64,000 bases of DNA. Origin: JAEUQQ01 sp963697285. GTDB taxonomy: Bacteria > Acidobacteriota > Vicinamibacteria > Vicinamibacterales > JAFNAJ01. Below are positions 8,428 to 17,558 of the stretch, one piece after another. The position numbers and the translations under genes were made by a program. Numbering within the stretch: position 1 is the stretch's first letter; each line of letters begins with the position of its first letter. The notes beneath the pieces were generated by a model. The model was given only the letters and a program-made list of their open reading frames with translations, searched no databases and was not told where the DNA came from. The DNA lies in contig CAVONI010000002.1 in assembly GCA_963697285.1 (NCBI GenBank), positions 620,001-684,000 on the forward strand. Direction: 5' to 3'.

Positions 8428-9597
8428 ATGCCAGGCGTCGAAGGGTTCATCTATCCCAACGAGCTCGAGTTGCAGTGGAGCATCCTCATCGTGCTCTACC
8501 CCTTCGTCACCGGGCTGGTGGCGGGCGCCTTCATCCTGGCGTCGCTCGAGCGGGTGTTCAACGTCGTCGCCGTCAAGCCGACCTATCGGCTCGCCCTGCT
8601 GACGGCCCTCGCGTTCATGATCGTGGCGCCGCTGCCACTGCAGATGCACCTCGGCCACCCGGAACGGTCGTTCGCCATGTTCCTGACGCCGCACCGCGAG
8701 TCGGCCATGGCGATGTTCGGCTTCGTGTACCTCTGGTACCTGATGGTGGTGCTGCTGCTCGAGATCTGGTTCGACTACCGCAAGGACCTCGTCCTGGCCA
8801 AGCGGTCGAGCACGGGCGTCAGGCGCATGTTCTACTCGGTGCTGACGCTCGGCTCCGACAACATCAGCCCGGCCGCGTTGCACCTGGACGAGCGCATCGG
8901 CTACGTCCTGACCATCATCGGCATCCCGTCGGCCTTCCTGTTGCACGGCTACGTGGGCTTCATCTTCGGGTCGATCAAGGCCAACCCGTGGTGGTCGACG
9001 CCGCTGATGCCGATCGTGTTCCTGTTCTCGGCGATCGTCTCGGGGATCGCGGCGGTCATGCTCATCTACGTGGTGTCGTGCTGGGTCAGGAAGGTCGCGG
9101 TCGACATGCTGTGCCTCGACACGATTGCCCGATACCTGTTCTACGTGTTCCTGATCGACTTCTCGCTCGAGTCGCTCGACCTCATCCACCGCATGTACGA
9201 GTCGGACGAGTCGTTCCGCGCCCTCGACTTCATGGTCAAGACGCGGCTGTTCACGTCGCAGATCGTCCTGCAGATCATCGTCGGGACGCTCATCCCCCTG
9301 CTGCTTCTCGGGTTCGCACAGGTGAAGCAGATGGCGGCGCGCACGCGCCAGGCGCTGTACGTCACCGCGGGCTCGCTGGCGATCGTCGGCATCTTCGCGA
9401 TGCGCTGGAACGTGGTCATCGGCGGGCAACTCTTCTCGAAGAGCTTTCTCGGCTACACCACGTACAAGATGGGCTTCGCCACGCACGAAGGCCTGCTGCC
9501 GGCCATCATCGTGATGATCCTGCCGTTCCTGATCCTCCTCGTCCTGCTGCGGATCCTGCCGCCGTGGACCGACGCGCAGGCCACGTCACACCACTGA
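8428..9597 (+). CDS. NrfD/PsrC-family polytopic membrane protein
   Basis: 389 residues with about nine or ten hydrophobic spans, the layout of the NrfD/PsrC quinone-interacting subunit. Conserved-looking features include HLGHPERSFAMFLTPHRESAMAMFGF near the second and third helices. The ATG at 8428 follows GGGAGA; a GTG three bases upstream is an alternative start. Together with the two preceding genes it would form a quinol:cytochrome or cytochrome:quinone oxidoreductase module on the outer face of the inner membrane. The physiological donor or acceptor cannot be named, because no molybdopterin or nitrite reductase subunit is adjacent. Confidence 0.88.
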   Translation: MPGVEGFIYPNELELQWSILIVLYPFVTGLVAGAFILASLERVFNVVAVKPTYRLALLTALAFMIVAPLPLQMHLGHPERSFAMFLTPHRESAMAMFGFVYLWYLMVVLLLEIWFDYRKDLVLAKRSSTGVRRMFYSVLTLGSDNISPAALHLDERIGYVLTIIGIPSAFLLHGYVGFIFGSIKANPWWSTPLMPIVFLFSAIVSGIAAVMLIYVVSCWVRKVAVDMLCLDTIARYLFYVFLIDFSLESLDLIHRMYESDESFRALDFMVKTRLFTSQIVLQIIVGTLIPLLLLGFAQVKQMAARTRQALYVTAGSLAIVGIFAMRWNVVIGGQLFSKSFLGYTTYKMGFATHEGLLPAIIVMILPFLILLVLLRILPPWTDAQATSHH

Positions 9598-9616
9598 GCA
9601 TCCGTTGGGGGCCGCC

Positions 9617-11329
9617 ATGGCCGATGACACTGCACTGGTTGGGGCGCGCCTCGATCGGATCGAGGCGGCGATGGCTGCGTACGAGCAGCGGTTGGCCACC
9701 CTCGAGGCAGCCGTTACGCAGGGTGCAGCCGTGTCTCGAGACGCGGGGGGCGCCGAATCGGTGATGTCTCCGCCTCCCCACGCGAGCACGGCATTCGAGA
9801 CAGGCCTCGTGCTGCCGTTGATCGGCCGGACCTTCATCGTGTTCGGCGGCGCCTTCCTGCTCAGGGCGCTGACCGACGGAGGTCAGTTGCCGCTCGTGGC
9901 GGGCGTCAGCCTGGGCCTGTTGTACGCGATCGCGTGCGTCGTCGCCGCCGGGCGTGCGGCCGCGAGCGGCCGGCGACTGAGCGCCATGTTCCACGGGGTG
10001 GCTGGCGTCAGCATCGGGCTCCCCGTCATCTGGGAGGCCTCGACAGGCTTCAAGCTGTTCGCGCCAGCCGTCGGCGTCGCGATGGTGGCCATGTTCGTCG
10101 GATTTGCACTCGTCGTCGCCTGGTATCGCCGGATCCAGAGCCTCGCGGGTACCGCCACCGTCGGTGGGATCGTCATCCTGTGTGCGCTGGTCATTGCAAC
10201 GGGCGCAATCGCGCCCGCAACGCTTGCGCTGATCCTGCTCGGGTTCGCGACGCTCTGGCTCGGGTACGACTGTGACTGGCACTGGATGCGGTGGCCGGCG
10301 GGCCTCATGGCCGACCTCGCGGTGCTCGAGATCGCAACGCGCGCCATGCGGCCCAACAACCCTGAGGCGCCGGGCGTCGTGATCGCCCTGCAGTTGCTGC
10401 TGCTCGGCGGTTACCTGGCCATCATCGCGAGCCGCACGCTGGTCAAGGGACGCCTGGTCATCCCGTTCGAGGTGATCCAGACACTCGGCGTCCTGCTGGT
10501 GGGGCTGGGTGGCGCAGTCGCGGTTGCGCACCGCGTCGGCACCGGCGAAGTCGCCCTGGGCATCGCAGGCGTTGCGCTCGGCGCCGGCAGCTACGGGGCC
10601 GCCTTCGCGTTCGTGGGACGTCGCCAGGGGCTCGGGGAGAACTTCTACTTCTACGCCACGCTGGGATTGGTGCTCACGCTCACGGGACTCGCCGTCGTGC
10701 TGCCCCGGCTCGAACTGGTGATGGCCTTCTCGGTGCTCGCCGTGCTCACGGCCTGGCTGGCTGCGCGTTTCGCGCGGCTCGCGCTCGTCCTGCACAGCGC
10801 GGTCTACGGAACGATGGCGGCCGGGGTCTCGGGCCTGCTCGCCAACGCCGCCGTGGCCTTCGTGGGGAGCCCCGCGTCGTCGTGGCCACTGCTCGGTCTC
10901 CCGGGTTGGGTCGCACTGGCTGCCGTCGGACTCTGCATCGCGGTTCCTCGTCCCACGCTCGACGGGTCGCCGCGGTTGGTGACGAGGGGTCCGCGGACGG
11001 TGCTCGCCCTGCTGCTCGTCGCCGGGTGCGGCGCGGCCGTCATGGCTGCGGTGGCCCCCGCGATTGCGGGCGTGCCGCCGGAACCTGGTGTGCTCGCAAC
11101 GGTTCGCACGGCCGTGCTCGCCGCAGCCGCCATCGTGCTGGCCGTCGCGACCAGGCACGAGCGGTTGGCCGAACTCGGCGGGTTGCTCTACCCCGTCCTC
11201 GCCCTCGGAGGCCTCAAGCTCGTGATGGAGGACTTCCGCTACTCGCACGCGGGCACACTTTTCGTGGCCCTGGCGCTGTTCGGCGTCGCGCTGGTGGCTG
11301 CTCCCCGCCTCGCGCGACGAATCGCGTAG
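9617..11329 (+). CDS. Large multi-span membrane protein (DUF2339-like)
   Basis: 570 residues. The first 45 form a short coiled coil (RLDRIEAAMAAYEQRLATLEAAV). The remainder is nearly continuous hydrophobic helices, at least fourteen by eye, separated by very short loops. This coiled-coil-plus-many-helices layout resembles DUF2339 proteins, whose function is unknown. No enzyme motif is visible. The ATG at 9617 was chosen; a TTG four codons upstream is possible. It begins 19 bases after the NrfD stop, so it may be read through from that operon. Confidence 0.7.
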   Translation: MADDTALVGARLDRIEAAMAAYEQRLATLEAAVTQGAAVSRDAGGAESVMSPPPHASTAFETGLVLPLIGRTFIVFGGAFLLRALTDGGQLPLVAGVSLGLLYAIACVVAAGRAAASGRRLSAMFHGVAGVSIGLPVIWEASTGFKLFAPAVGVAMVAMFVGFALVVAWYRRIQSLAGTATVGGIVILCALVIATGAIAPATLALILLGFATLWLGYDCDWHWMRWPAGLMADLAVLEIATRAMRPNNPEAPGVVIALQLLLLGGYLAIIASRTLVKGRLVIPFEVIQTLGVLLVGLGGAVAVAHRVGTGEVALGIAGVALGAGSYGAAFAFVGRRQGLGENFYFYATLGLVLTLTGLAVVLPRLELVMAFSVLAVLTAWLAARFARLALVLHSAVYGTMAAGVSGLLANAAVAFVGSPASSWPLLGLPGWVALAAVGLCIAVPRPTLDGSPRLVTRGPRTVLALLLVAGCGAAVMAAVAPAIAGVPPEPGVLATVRTAVLAAAAIVLAVATRHERLAELGGLLYPVLALGGLKLVMEDFRYSHAGTLFVALALFGVALVAAPRLARRIA

Positions 11330-11408
11330 CCCGCCAGCCGCCGAGTGCCGTGAATCGCGAGGGAAGTGGACAGAGATCACGTATCATGCAGGGTTTCGGA
11401 GACCTGAC

Positions 11409-12749
11409 GTGGCCAACATCCTGCAAGCACTGCCCATTGGCGAGAAAGTCGGCATCGCGTTCTCGGGAGGCCTCGACACGAGCGCAGCCCTGCACTGGAT
11501 GCGGCAGAAGGGCGCGATTCCCTACGCCTACACGGCCCACCTCGGGCAACCGGACGAAGACGACTACGAGCAGATCCCGCGCAACGCGATGAGCTATGGC
11601 GCCGAACAGGCGCGCCTCATCGAGTGCCGCGAGCAACTCGTCGCCGAGGGCCTTGCCGCGCTCCAGTGCGGCGCCTTTCACATCTCGACGGCCGGGCAGA
11701 TCTACTTCAACACCACGCCCATCGGCCGCGCCGTGACCGGCACGATGCTCGTCGCGGCGATGCACGAAGACGACGTGAACATCTGGGGCGACGGCAGCAC
11801 GTACAAGGGCAACGACATCGAGCGCTTCTACCGTTACGGGCTGCTGGCGAATCCGAACCTGCGGATCTACAAGCCGTGGCTCGACCAGCAATTCATCGAC
11901 GAGCTCGGCGGACGCGCCGAGATGTCGGCCTACATGGAGGGTGCGGGCTTCGAGTACAAGATGAGCGCCGACAAGGCGTACTCGACCGACTCGAACATCC
12001 TCGGGGCCACGCACGAGGCGAAGGATCTCGAGTTCCTGAACAAGGGCCTGTCGATCGTCAAGCCGATCATGGGCGTGGCCTTCTGGCGCGACGACGTCGT
12101 GATCAAGCCCGAAACGGTGAGTATCCGTTTCGAGGACGGCCTGCCCGTGGCGCTGAACGGCCAGACGTTCGCGACGCCGCTTGCGCTGTTCATGGAGGCC
12201 AATGCGATTGGCGGACGCCACGGCCTGGGCATGTCAGACCAGATCGAGAACCGCATCATCGAGGCCAAGAGCCGGGGCATCTACGAGGCGCCGGGCCTCG
12301 CGCTGCTGTTCATCGCCTACGAGCGGCTGGTGACGGGCATCCACAACGAAGACACGATCGAGCAGTACCGCACGAACGGCCGCCGCCTCGGGCGCCTGCT
12401 GTACCAGGGACGGTGGTTCGATTCGCAGTCGCTGATGCTGCGCGAGTCGGCGCAGCGGTGGGTGGCGCGGGCGGTCACGGGCGAGGTCACGCTCGAGCTG
12501 CGGCGCGGCAACGACTACTCGCTGCTCGACACGACGAGCCCGAACCTCACCTACCATCCCGAGCGCCTGACGATGGAGAAGGGCGATGAGGTGTTCTTCA
12601 CGCCGCAGGATCGCATCGGCCAGTTGACGATGCGCAACCTCGACATCGCCGACACGCGCGACAAGCTGCTGACCTACTCCCGTGTGGGCCTGCTGGGTCC
12701 GACGGCCTCGACCGGCCTGCCCATGCTGCCGGCAGCGTCGCCAGAGTAG
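11409..12749 (+). CDS. argG: Argininosuccinate synthase
   Basis: 446 residues, the size of the E. coli-type ArgG. It joins citrulline and aspartate with ATP in arginine synthesis. The ATP-pyrophosphatase loop AFSGGLDTSAALHW is at residues 17-30. The family stretches GNDIERFYRYG and STDSNILGATHEAKDLE are also present. The start is a GTG at 11409, preceded by GGAGACC; no ATG is available nearby in frame. No other arginine gene is next to it. Confidence 0.95.
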   Translation: MANILQALPIGEKVGIAFSGGLDTSAALHWMRQKGAIPYAYTAHLGQPDEDDYEQIPRNAMSYGAEQARLIECREQLVAEGLAALQCGAFHISTAGQIYFNTTPIGRAVTGTMLVAAMHEDDVNIWGDGSTYKGNDIERFYRYGLLANPNLRIYKPWLDQQFIDELGGRAEMSAYMEGAGFEYKMSADKAYSTDSNILGATHEAKDLEFLNKGLSIVKPIMGVAFWRDDVVIKPETVSIRFEDGLPVALNGQTFATPLALFMEANAIGGRHGLGMSDQIENRIIEAKSRGIYEAPGLALLFIAYERLVTGIHNEDTIEQYRTNGRRLGRLLYQGRWFDSQSLMLRESAQRWVARAVTGEVTLELRRGNDYSLLDTTSPNLTYHPERLTMEKGDEVFFTPQDRIGQLTMRNLDIADTRDKLLTYSRVGLLGPTASTGLPMLPAASPE

Positions 12750-12803
12750 CGAGCCACATCTTGCTTCGTCGCGTTCTTCGAGCCCAGCCCCCCGTCGCGT
12801 CGC

Positions 12804-13772
12804 TCAGCGGCTGAGGACCCACCAGCCGGCCGCGAGCGCGAGGCCGGCGAGCACGAGGCCGGCGACGAGACCGCGCCGCGCGATCGTGTTGGGGATGCGC
12901 AGCCGCATGGGCGACGGTGCGAAGTCGTGCGCGACAGGCAGCCCGCGCAAACGCTCCAGGTCGGCGAGCAGGTCCGCGGCTGACTGGTAGCGTGCATCGA
13001 GCGCACGCGACAGGCAACGCGCCACGACGTCGCTGTATGCCGATGGCAGCGCAGGCCGCAGGTCGCTCACGCGCGGAATGGGCGCCTGGAGGATGCCGAC
13101 CAGCACGTCCATCGAGTGTGCGCCCGAGAAGAGACGCGTGCCCGTCAGCAACTCGAAGAAGATGGCGCCGAGACTCCACACGTCGGAGCGATGATCGCCG
13201 CGCTCACCAAGAGCCTGCTCGGGCGAGAGGTATTCGATGGTCCCCGCCCACGGCTCCGCGGGGGCGTCGAGACTGGCGGCGGCAGCCGCGCGGATGGCGC
13301 CTCCCCGTGTCCACCTGGCGATTCCGAGGTCGAGGATCTTCGGCATCGACCGGGCATCCAGCCTGATGTTGCCGGGCTTGAGGTCGAGGTGCGCCAGCCC
13401 GTTCGCATGGGCATGCGCCAGGCCCTCGGCCAGGGCGATGGTGATCCGCAGGGCGTCTTCGGCGAGAACCGGTCCCCTCGCGAGGCGCGCGTCGAGCGTC
13501 TCGCCGTCCACGGCCTCGAACACGAGGGCGGTTTGCCCATTCACCTCGGTGATGTCGTACAGTCTGGCGATCGCGGGGTGCGCGATGTCGGCAGCCAGGA
13601 AGGCACCGGCCAGGAGTTCCTCGCGATCGCCGGCGGGGAGGTCGCGCGAGGCGTCGAGTGTCTCGATGACGACCGTGCGGTGATTGGCCTCATCGATGGC
13701 ACGGTGCACCTGACCGAGTCCGCCGTCGCCGAGTCGCTTCACGAGGCGATACGAACCGAGGTGCCTGGGCAT
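12804..13772 (-). CDS. Serine/threonine protein kinase-like protein lacking the catalytic lysine (likely pseudokinase), C-terminal membrane anchor
   Basis: 322 residues with a PknB-type kinase fold. The glycine loop LGDGGLGQVHRA is intact, but the beta-3 VAIK position reads VVIE (E37) and the helix-C glutamate position is G56, so the salt bridge that orients ATP is missing. The catalytic loop reads HLDLKPGN (HRD changed to HLD, aspartate kept), the metal site is DLG and the activation segment ends YLSPEQ. A hydrophobic C-terminus (GLVAGLVLAGLALAAGWWVL) anchors it in the membrane with no outer sensor. The start was set at the ATG at 13772. A TATACT -10-like hexamer on the minus strand (13783-13788) lies only 10 bases upstream. 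Confidence 0.85.
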   Translation of the reverse strand: MPRHLGSYRLVKRLGDGGLGQVHRAIDEANHRTVVIETLDASRDLPAGDREELLAGAFLAADIAHPAIARLYDITEVNGQTALVFEAVDGETLDARLARGPVLAEDALRITIALAEGLAHAHANGLAHLDLKPGNIRLDARSMPKILDLGIARWTRGGAIRAAAAASLDAPAEPWAGTIEYLSPEQALGERGDHRSDVWSLGAIFFELLTGTRLFSGAHSMDVLVGILQAPIPRVSDLRPALPSAYSDVVARCLSRALDARYQSAADLLADLERLRGLPVAHDFAPSPMRLRIPNTIARRGLVAGLVLAGLALAAGWWVLSR

Positions 13773-13822
13773 GGCACCGAGCAGTATAGCGGGCGCTCCT
13801 GCCGCCACGACGTCGTCGGGGC

Positions 13823-15115
13823 GTGCACGGCGTGGCCTCCAGGGTCGATGTGGCCTCGCGGGAACTGACATACGCCGCGCTCGTGCGTGGCAATCGCAAC
13901 TTCAGGTACCTCTGGCTTGGCCAGGTGGTGAGCCAGCTCGGAGACTGGTTCAACGCGGTGGCCGTGTACGCGTTGCTGCTCGATCTCACGGGCTCGGCCA
14001 CGGCGGTGGCGACCATGATGGTCGTCCAGCAGTTGCCCAGCGCATTCCTCGGTCCCTGGGCTGGCGCCTTCGTCGACCGGTTCGACCGGCGCCGCGTGAT
14101 GATCGTCGCCGACCTCTGCCGGGCCGTCATCGTGCTCGGCCTGCTGTTCGTCGATCGCGCCAGCGTGATCTGGCTCGCCTACGTGATTGTCGGCTGCAGC
14201 GTGCTCGCCACGAGCTTCTTCGAGCCCGCGCGGTCGGCCATCCTGCCCAGCCTCGTGTCGCGCGAGGAGCTGCTTCCGGCCAACTCGCTGGCGAGCGCCA
14301 CGTGGTCGGTGATGCTCGCGGTGGGCGCGTCGATGGGCGGGCTCGTGGCCCAGGGGTTCGGTCGCGAGATCGCGTTCGTCCTCAACTCGGCGTCGTTTCT
14401 CGCGTCGGCTGCGTTTCTCGCGCAGATTCGGCCGCCCGCGATGCCGTCGGCCGTGGGCGCCGACGGCGATGCCGCGCACCGCCAGGGCGCGCCGGGCCTG
14501 ATTGCCGGGTTCGCGTTCCTGCGGGCACACAGGCGGGTCCTCGCGATCGTGAGCATCAAGGGCGCGTGGGCGATGGCGGGAGGCGTGCTGCTGTTGCTGA
14601 CCGTCTTCGGCGAGCGCGTGTTCCGGATGGGCGAGGGTGCGGCCGGGGGAATTGGCATCCTCTACGCGGCGCGCGGCGTCGGCGCCGGGCTCGGGGCGTG
14701 GCTGGTGAAGTCGCTGCTGGGCAGCGATCGCGAGCGCCTCGCGCGCGGGATTGCGCCGGCCTATCTCTTCGTCGGTGTCTGCTACGTGGGACTTGCCGTC
14801 GCGCCGTCAATCTGGCTCGCCGCGCTCGCCATCGTCGGGGCGCACGGGGCCGGCTCGGTGCTGTGGGTGGCGAGCACCGTGTTGCTGCAGCTGAGCGTGC
14901 CGGATCACCTGCGGGGACGCGTCTTCGCGATCGACTTCGCCCTGCTGACGTTCATGACCGGCGCCTCGGGTTACGCGACGGCGTTCGTGCTGGATCACAC
15001 GGCGCTGGGCCCGCGGGTGCTGGCGGCAGCGCTCGGCGCCCTGTTCATCCTGCCAGCAGCGGCGTGGGGGTCACGTCTTTCATTGCAGCAAAACGCACGA
15101 CCTGACCCCGGCTAG
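13823..15115 (+). CDS. MFS transporter (EntS/MFS_3-like exporter family)
   Basis: 430 residues, about 12 membrane spans. The opening FRYLWLGQVVSQLGDWFNAVAVYALLLDLTGS and the DRFDRRRVMI loop between helices 2 and 3 are typical of the enterobactin-exporter-like MFS branch. The substrate is unknown. It starts with GTG at 13823; later GTGs are possible. The last 16 residues (GSRLSLQQNARPDPG) are encoded by the 43-bp repeat at 15067-15109, which also supplies the stop, so the native C-terminus has been replaced or extended by the repeat. It is divergent from the kinase-like gene. Confidence 0.85.
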   Translation: MHGVASRVDVASRELTYAALVRGNRNFRYLWLGQVVSQLGDWFNAVAVYALLLDLTGSATAVATMMVVQQLPSAFLGPWAGAFVDRFDRRRVMIVADLCRAVIVLGLLFVDRASVIWLAYVIVGCSVLATSFFEPARSAILPSLVSREELLPANSLASATWSVMLAVGASMGGLVAQGFGREIAFVLNSASFLASAAFLAQIRPPAMPSAVGADGDAAHRQGAPGLIAGFAFLRAHRRVLAIVSIKGAWAMAGGVLLLLTVFGERVFRMGEGAAGGIGILYAARGVGAGLGAWLVKSLLGSDRERLARGIAPAYLFVGVCYVGLAVAPSIWLAALAIVGAHGAGSVLWVASTVLLQLSVPDHLRGRVFAIDFALLTFMTGASGYATAFVLDHTALGPRVLAAALGALFILPAAAWGSRLSLQQNARPDPG

Positions 15116-15162
15116 AGGTGGGGTCAGGTCGTGCAAAATGCTGCAATGAAAGACGTGACCCC
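15067..15162. repeat. Head-to-head pair of 43-bp REP-like repeats (96-bp hairpin)
   Basis: Two copies, 15067-15109 and 15120-15162, face each other around a 10-base loop. Nearly every base of one arm pairs with the other. The first copy is inside the MFS reading frame and provides its stop. The second ends five bases before the stop of the convergent SDR gene. The structure is well placed to end transcription from both sides. Confidence 0.9.
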
Positions 15163-15166
15163 TCCT

Positions 15167-15889
15167 TCACTTGCGGGGCGGCATCGAGGGGCGGATCTCG
15201 ACGCAGCTCGGAAGGCTCCGCGCAGGGTGCGCCACCAGGTCGACGACGACCTGCGCCACGTCGTCGGCGGTCAGCTTCCACGCCTCTGACGCCGTCGGCG
15301 TGCGTCCGCCGAACTCGGTGCTCACCGATCCCGGCATCACGTAGCTCACGCGGATCCCCTCGTGGCGCACCTCGAGCATCAGGGTCTCGCTGAACGCGTT
15401 CAGCGCCGCCTTCGAGGCGCAGTACGCGGATCCGCCGACGAAGTTGTTCTTTCCCGCCAGGCTGCTGATGTTCAGGATGTATCCGCCCTTGCGTGCGCGA
15501 AGGTGCGGCAGCGCAGCACTGCAGCAGTAGAAGACACCTGTGAGGTTGGTGTCGATGATCTCGTGCCACTGCTCGACCGTCATGTCGGCCGCGGGCACGA
15601 ACCGACCGACGCCAGCGTTGTTGACGAGGATGTCGAGCCCGCCGAACGTCGCCACCGTGTGTTCGACCATCGCACCGACCTGCGCGCGATCACGCACGTC
15701 GGCCTTGATGGCCTCGACCGCGATGCCCCTGGCCCCCAGCGACGCCTGCGCGCGATCGAGGTTCACCTGCGACGTGCCCGTGATGGCGACCTTGACGCCG
15801 CGCGCGCCGAACTGCTCGGCGATCGCGTAGCCGATCCCCCGTGAGCCGCCGGTGATCAGCGCGACCTTGCCCGTGAAGTTGTCTGTCAT
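15167..15889 (-). CDS. SDR family NAD(P)-dependent oxidoreductase
   Basis: 240 residues, classical short-chain dehydrogenase. The cofactor loop is TGGSRGIG (residues 13-20), the structural motif is NNAG, the catalytic serine lies in NISSL and the catalytic pair in YCASK. An NADP(H) preference is suggested by the absence of an acidic residue at the end of beta-2 (ITGTSQ). It is similar in plan to FabG-type 3-oxoacyl reductases, but the substrate is not evident. The ATG at 15889 has no overlap with neighbours. Confidence 0.9.
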   Translation of the reverse strand: MTDNFTGKVALITGGSRGIGYAIAEQFGARGVKVAITGTSQVNLDRAQASLGARGIAVEAIKADVRDRAQVGAMVEHTVATFGGLDILVNNAGVGRFVPAADMTVEQWHEIIDTNLTGVFYCCSAALPHLRARKGGYILNISSLAGKNNFVGGSAYCASKAALNAFSETLMLEVRHEGIRVSYVMPGSVSTEFGGRTPTASEAWKLTADDVAQVVVDLVAHPARSLPSCVEIRPSMPPRK

Positions 15890-15987
15890 GTGATGGATTC
15901 CTCGGTAGACCTCGGTTGCGGAACCACCCGCGTCCCGGCCGTGGCAGAGAAGACGAGCGCCTGTATCCCGACTAGAATACCGGGCGC

Positions 15988-16833
15988 ATGCCGCGTGTCG
16001 CCATCCTTGGAGCCGGTCCCCTCGGCGTCGCTATCGCGGAACGTCTCGCGCGGACGGGGTGGTGCCGGTCGATCGTACTCGTGGATCCGGCACACGAGGT
16101 GGCGGCAGCCCGGGCGCTCGACATCGCCGATGAGGGCCCGCTCGAGGGCTTCGACACGCGCCTCGGCGCCACGGCCGACCCGGCAGCGTGCAACTCGGCG
16201 TCGCTCATCGTCGTTGCCGACAACGCGTCGGAGCCGCAGGCCGAGATCCAGGGCGAGGCGGCGTTGTCGCTCGTTGCCCGCACGGGGCGTGCAAACCGCG
16301 ACGCGCCGATCCTCTGCGCCGGGAGCACGCACCGCTGGCTGGTCGAACACGCGTTGCTCGAGGTGCCGGGCCGGCGCGGCCGGGTGTTCGGCACCGCGCC
16401 GCACGCGCTCGCGAGTGCGGGGCGAGCCATCCTCGCTGCACACCTCGGAGTGTCGGCGCTCGACGTCCGCCTTCCCATCCTCGGCGTTCCGCCGGCGTCC
16501 ATCGTCGTCATCTGGGAGCACGCGTCGATCGGCGATTCGCCGGCGCTGGCCGTGTGCGACACCCGGATTCGCCGGAAGGTCGAACAGGCGCTGGCTGCGA
16601 TCTGGCCCCTGGGTCACGGCGTCCTGTCGTCGGCCGCCAGCGCGGCCGCGACCGCGTGCCTGACCGCCTCGCATCGCCAGTTCACCTGCTTCACGGCGCT
16701 GGATGTGGGCGACACCACGGGCGCGGCGGGGATGGCGAGCGTGCAGGTTGACGCCACGGGCGTTGCATCGACGCACCTGCCGCCGCTCACCGCGCAACAA
16801 GCCATCGCGGTGGAGCGGGCGGTCAGGATGTGA
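15988..16833 (+). CDS. Lactate/malate dehydrogenase-like NAD-binding protein
   Basis: 281 residues. The N-terminus ILGAGPLGVAIAERLA followed by VLVDP is an NAD-binding Rossmann start, and the overall plan follows the lactate/malate dehydrogenase family. A stretch VVIWEHASIGDSPAL aligns by eye with the catalytic histidine region of that family. The protein is about 30 residues shorter than standard enzymes and diverges at the substrate-arginine loop, so activity on malate or lactate is uncertain. A TAGAAT hexamer at 15973-15978 lies only nine bases from the ATG, suggesting a leaderless or very short-leader mRNA. Confidence 0.7.
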   Translation: MPRVAILGAGPLGVAIAERLARTGWCRSIVLVDPAHEVAAARALDIADEGPLEGFDTRLGATADPAACNSASLIVVADNASEPQAEIQGEAALSLVARTGRANRDAPILCAGSTHRWLVEHALLEVPGRRGRVFGTAPHALASAGRAILAAHLGVSALDVRLPILGVPPASIVVIWEHASIGDSPALAVCDTRIRRKVEQALAAIWPLGHGVLSSAASAAATACLTASHRQFTCFTALDVGDTTGAAGMASVQVDATGVASTHLPPLTAQQAIAVERAVRM

Positions 16834-16842
16834 TGCGCGGCG

Positions 16843-17481
16843 TCACGACGCCGCCGGATACAGTGACAACCCGCCGCCGAACGCGGCGAGGCGCTGGCGC
16901 AGGATGAGACGACCGCGGTGCAGGCGCGACTTCAGCGTCTGGCTCTTGACCTTGAGGACGGCACTGGCCTCCTCGGTTGACAGCCCCTGCAGATCGCGCA
17001 GGACGACCGGCACCCGGTAGATGGGCGGAAGGTCCTTCATCGCCTCGGCGAGCTGCTCGCGCAGTTGCCCGCGGAGGAACGCCTCGTCACCGAGCGACGT
17101 CCAGTCGGCAGCCTCGCGCATGGCGCGCTGCGGTTCGCCATCGACCGCCGCACCCCTCAGCACCTCCTCGGCCGACACTTCGGCAGGACGGCTGAACTTC
17201 GCGTTCCGCAGGCGCGACATCGCGGCGTTGAAGGTGATGCGGTAGATCCACGACGAGAGGGCGGAATCGCCCCGGAACGCGTCGATCTTCCTGAACACCT
17301 TGAGGAGCACGTCCTGTGCGACCTCTTCGGCGTCTTCCTTGTTCTTCATGTAGCGCATGGCGAGCTGGTGGATCTTCGGCCCGTAGTGATGAGCCAGGTC
17401 GGCCACGGCTGAGGCATCACCCGCCCTGAGGCGGTCGATGAGGATGGTTTCGGCTTCGCTGTGTCGTGTCACGGGAATCAT
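16843..17481 (-). CDS. RNA polymerase ECF-type sigma factor
   Basis: 212 residues with sigma-70 region 2 (AMRYMKNKEDAEEVAQDVLLKVFRKI, then SSWIYRITFNAAMSRLR) and region 4 (YRVPVVLRDLQGLSTEEASAVLKVKSQTLKSRLHRGR). A linker of about 60 residues separates the two. There is no region 1.1 or 3. The frame continues upstream through a repeat to 17583, but the ATG at 17481 fits the usual length. No anti-sigma gene is adjacent: the next gene on the left is convergent and the next on the right is lipB. Confidence 0.9.
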   Translation of the reverse strand: MIPVTRHSEAETILIDRLRAGDASAVADLAHHYGPKIHQLAMRYMKNKEDAEEVAQDVLLKVFRKIDAFRGDSALSSWIYRITFNAAMSRLRNAKFSRPAEVSAEEVLRGAAVDGEPQRAMREAADWTSLGDEAFLRGQLREQLAEAMKDLPPIYRVPVVLRDLQGLSTEEASAVLKVKSQTLKSRLHRGRLILRQRLAAFGGGLSLYPAAS

Positions 17482-17558
17482 GCCCTCCACCCATGAACAA
17501 CACCGGGGCTGGCACCTTATTCCACGTTGAACAGATTTTGAGCAGATTAAATTCAAAA

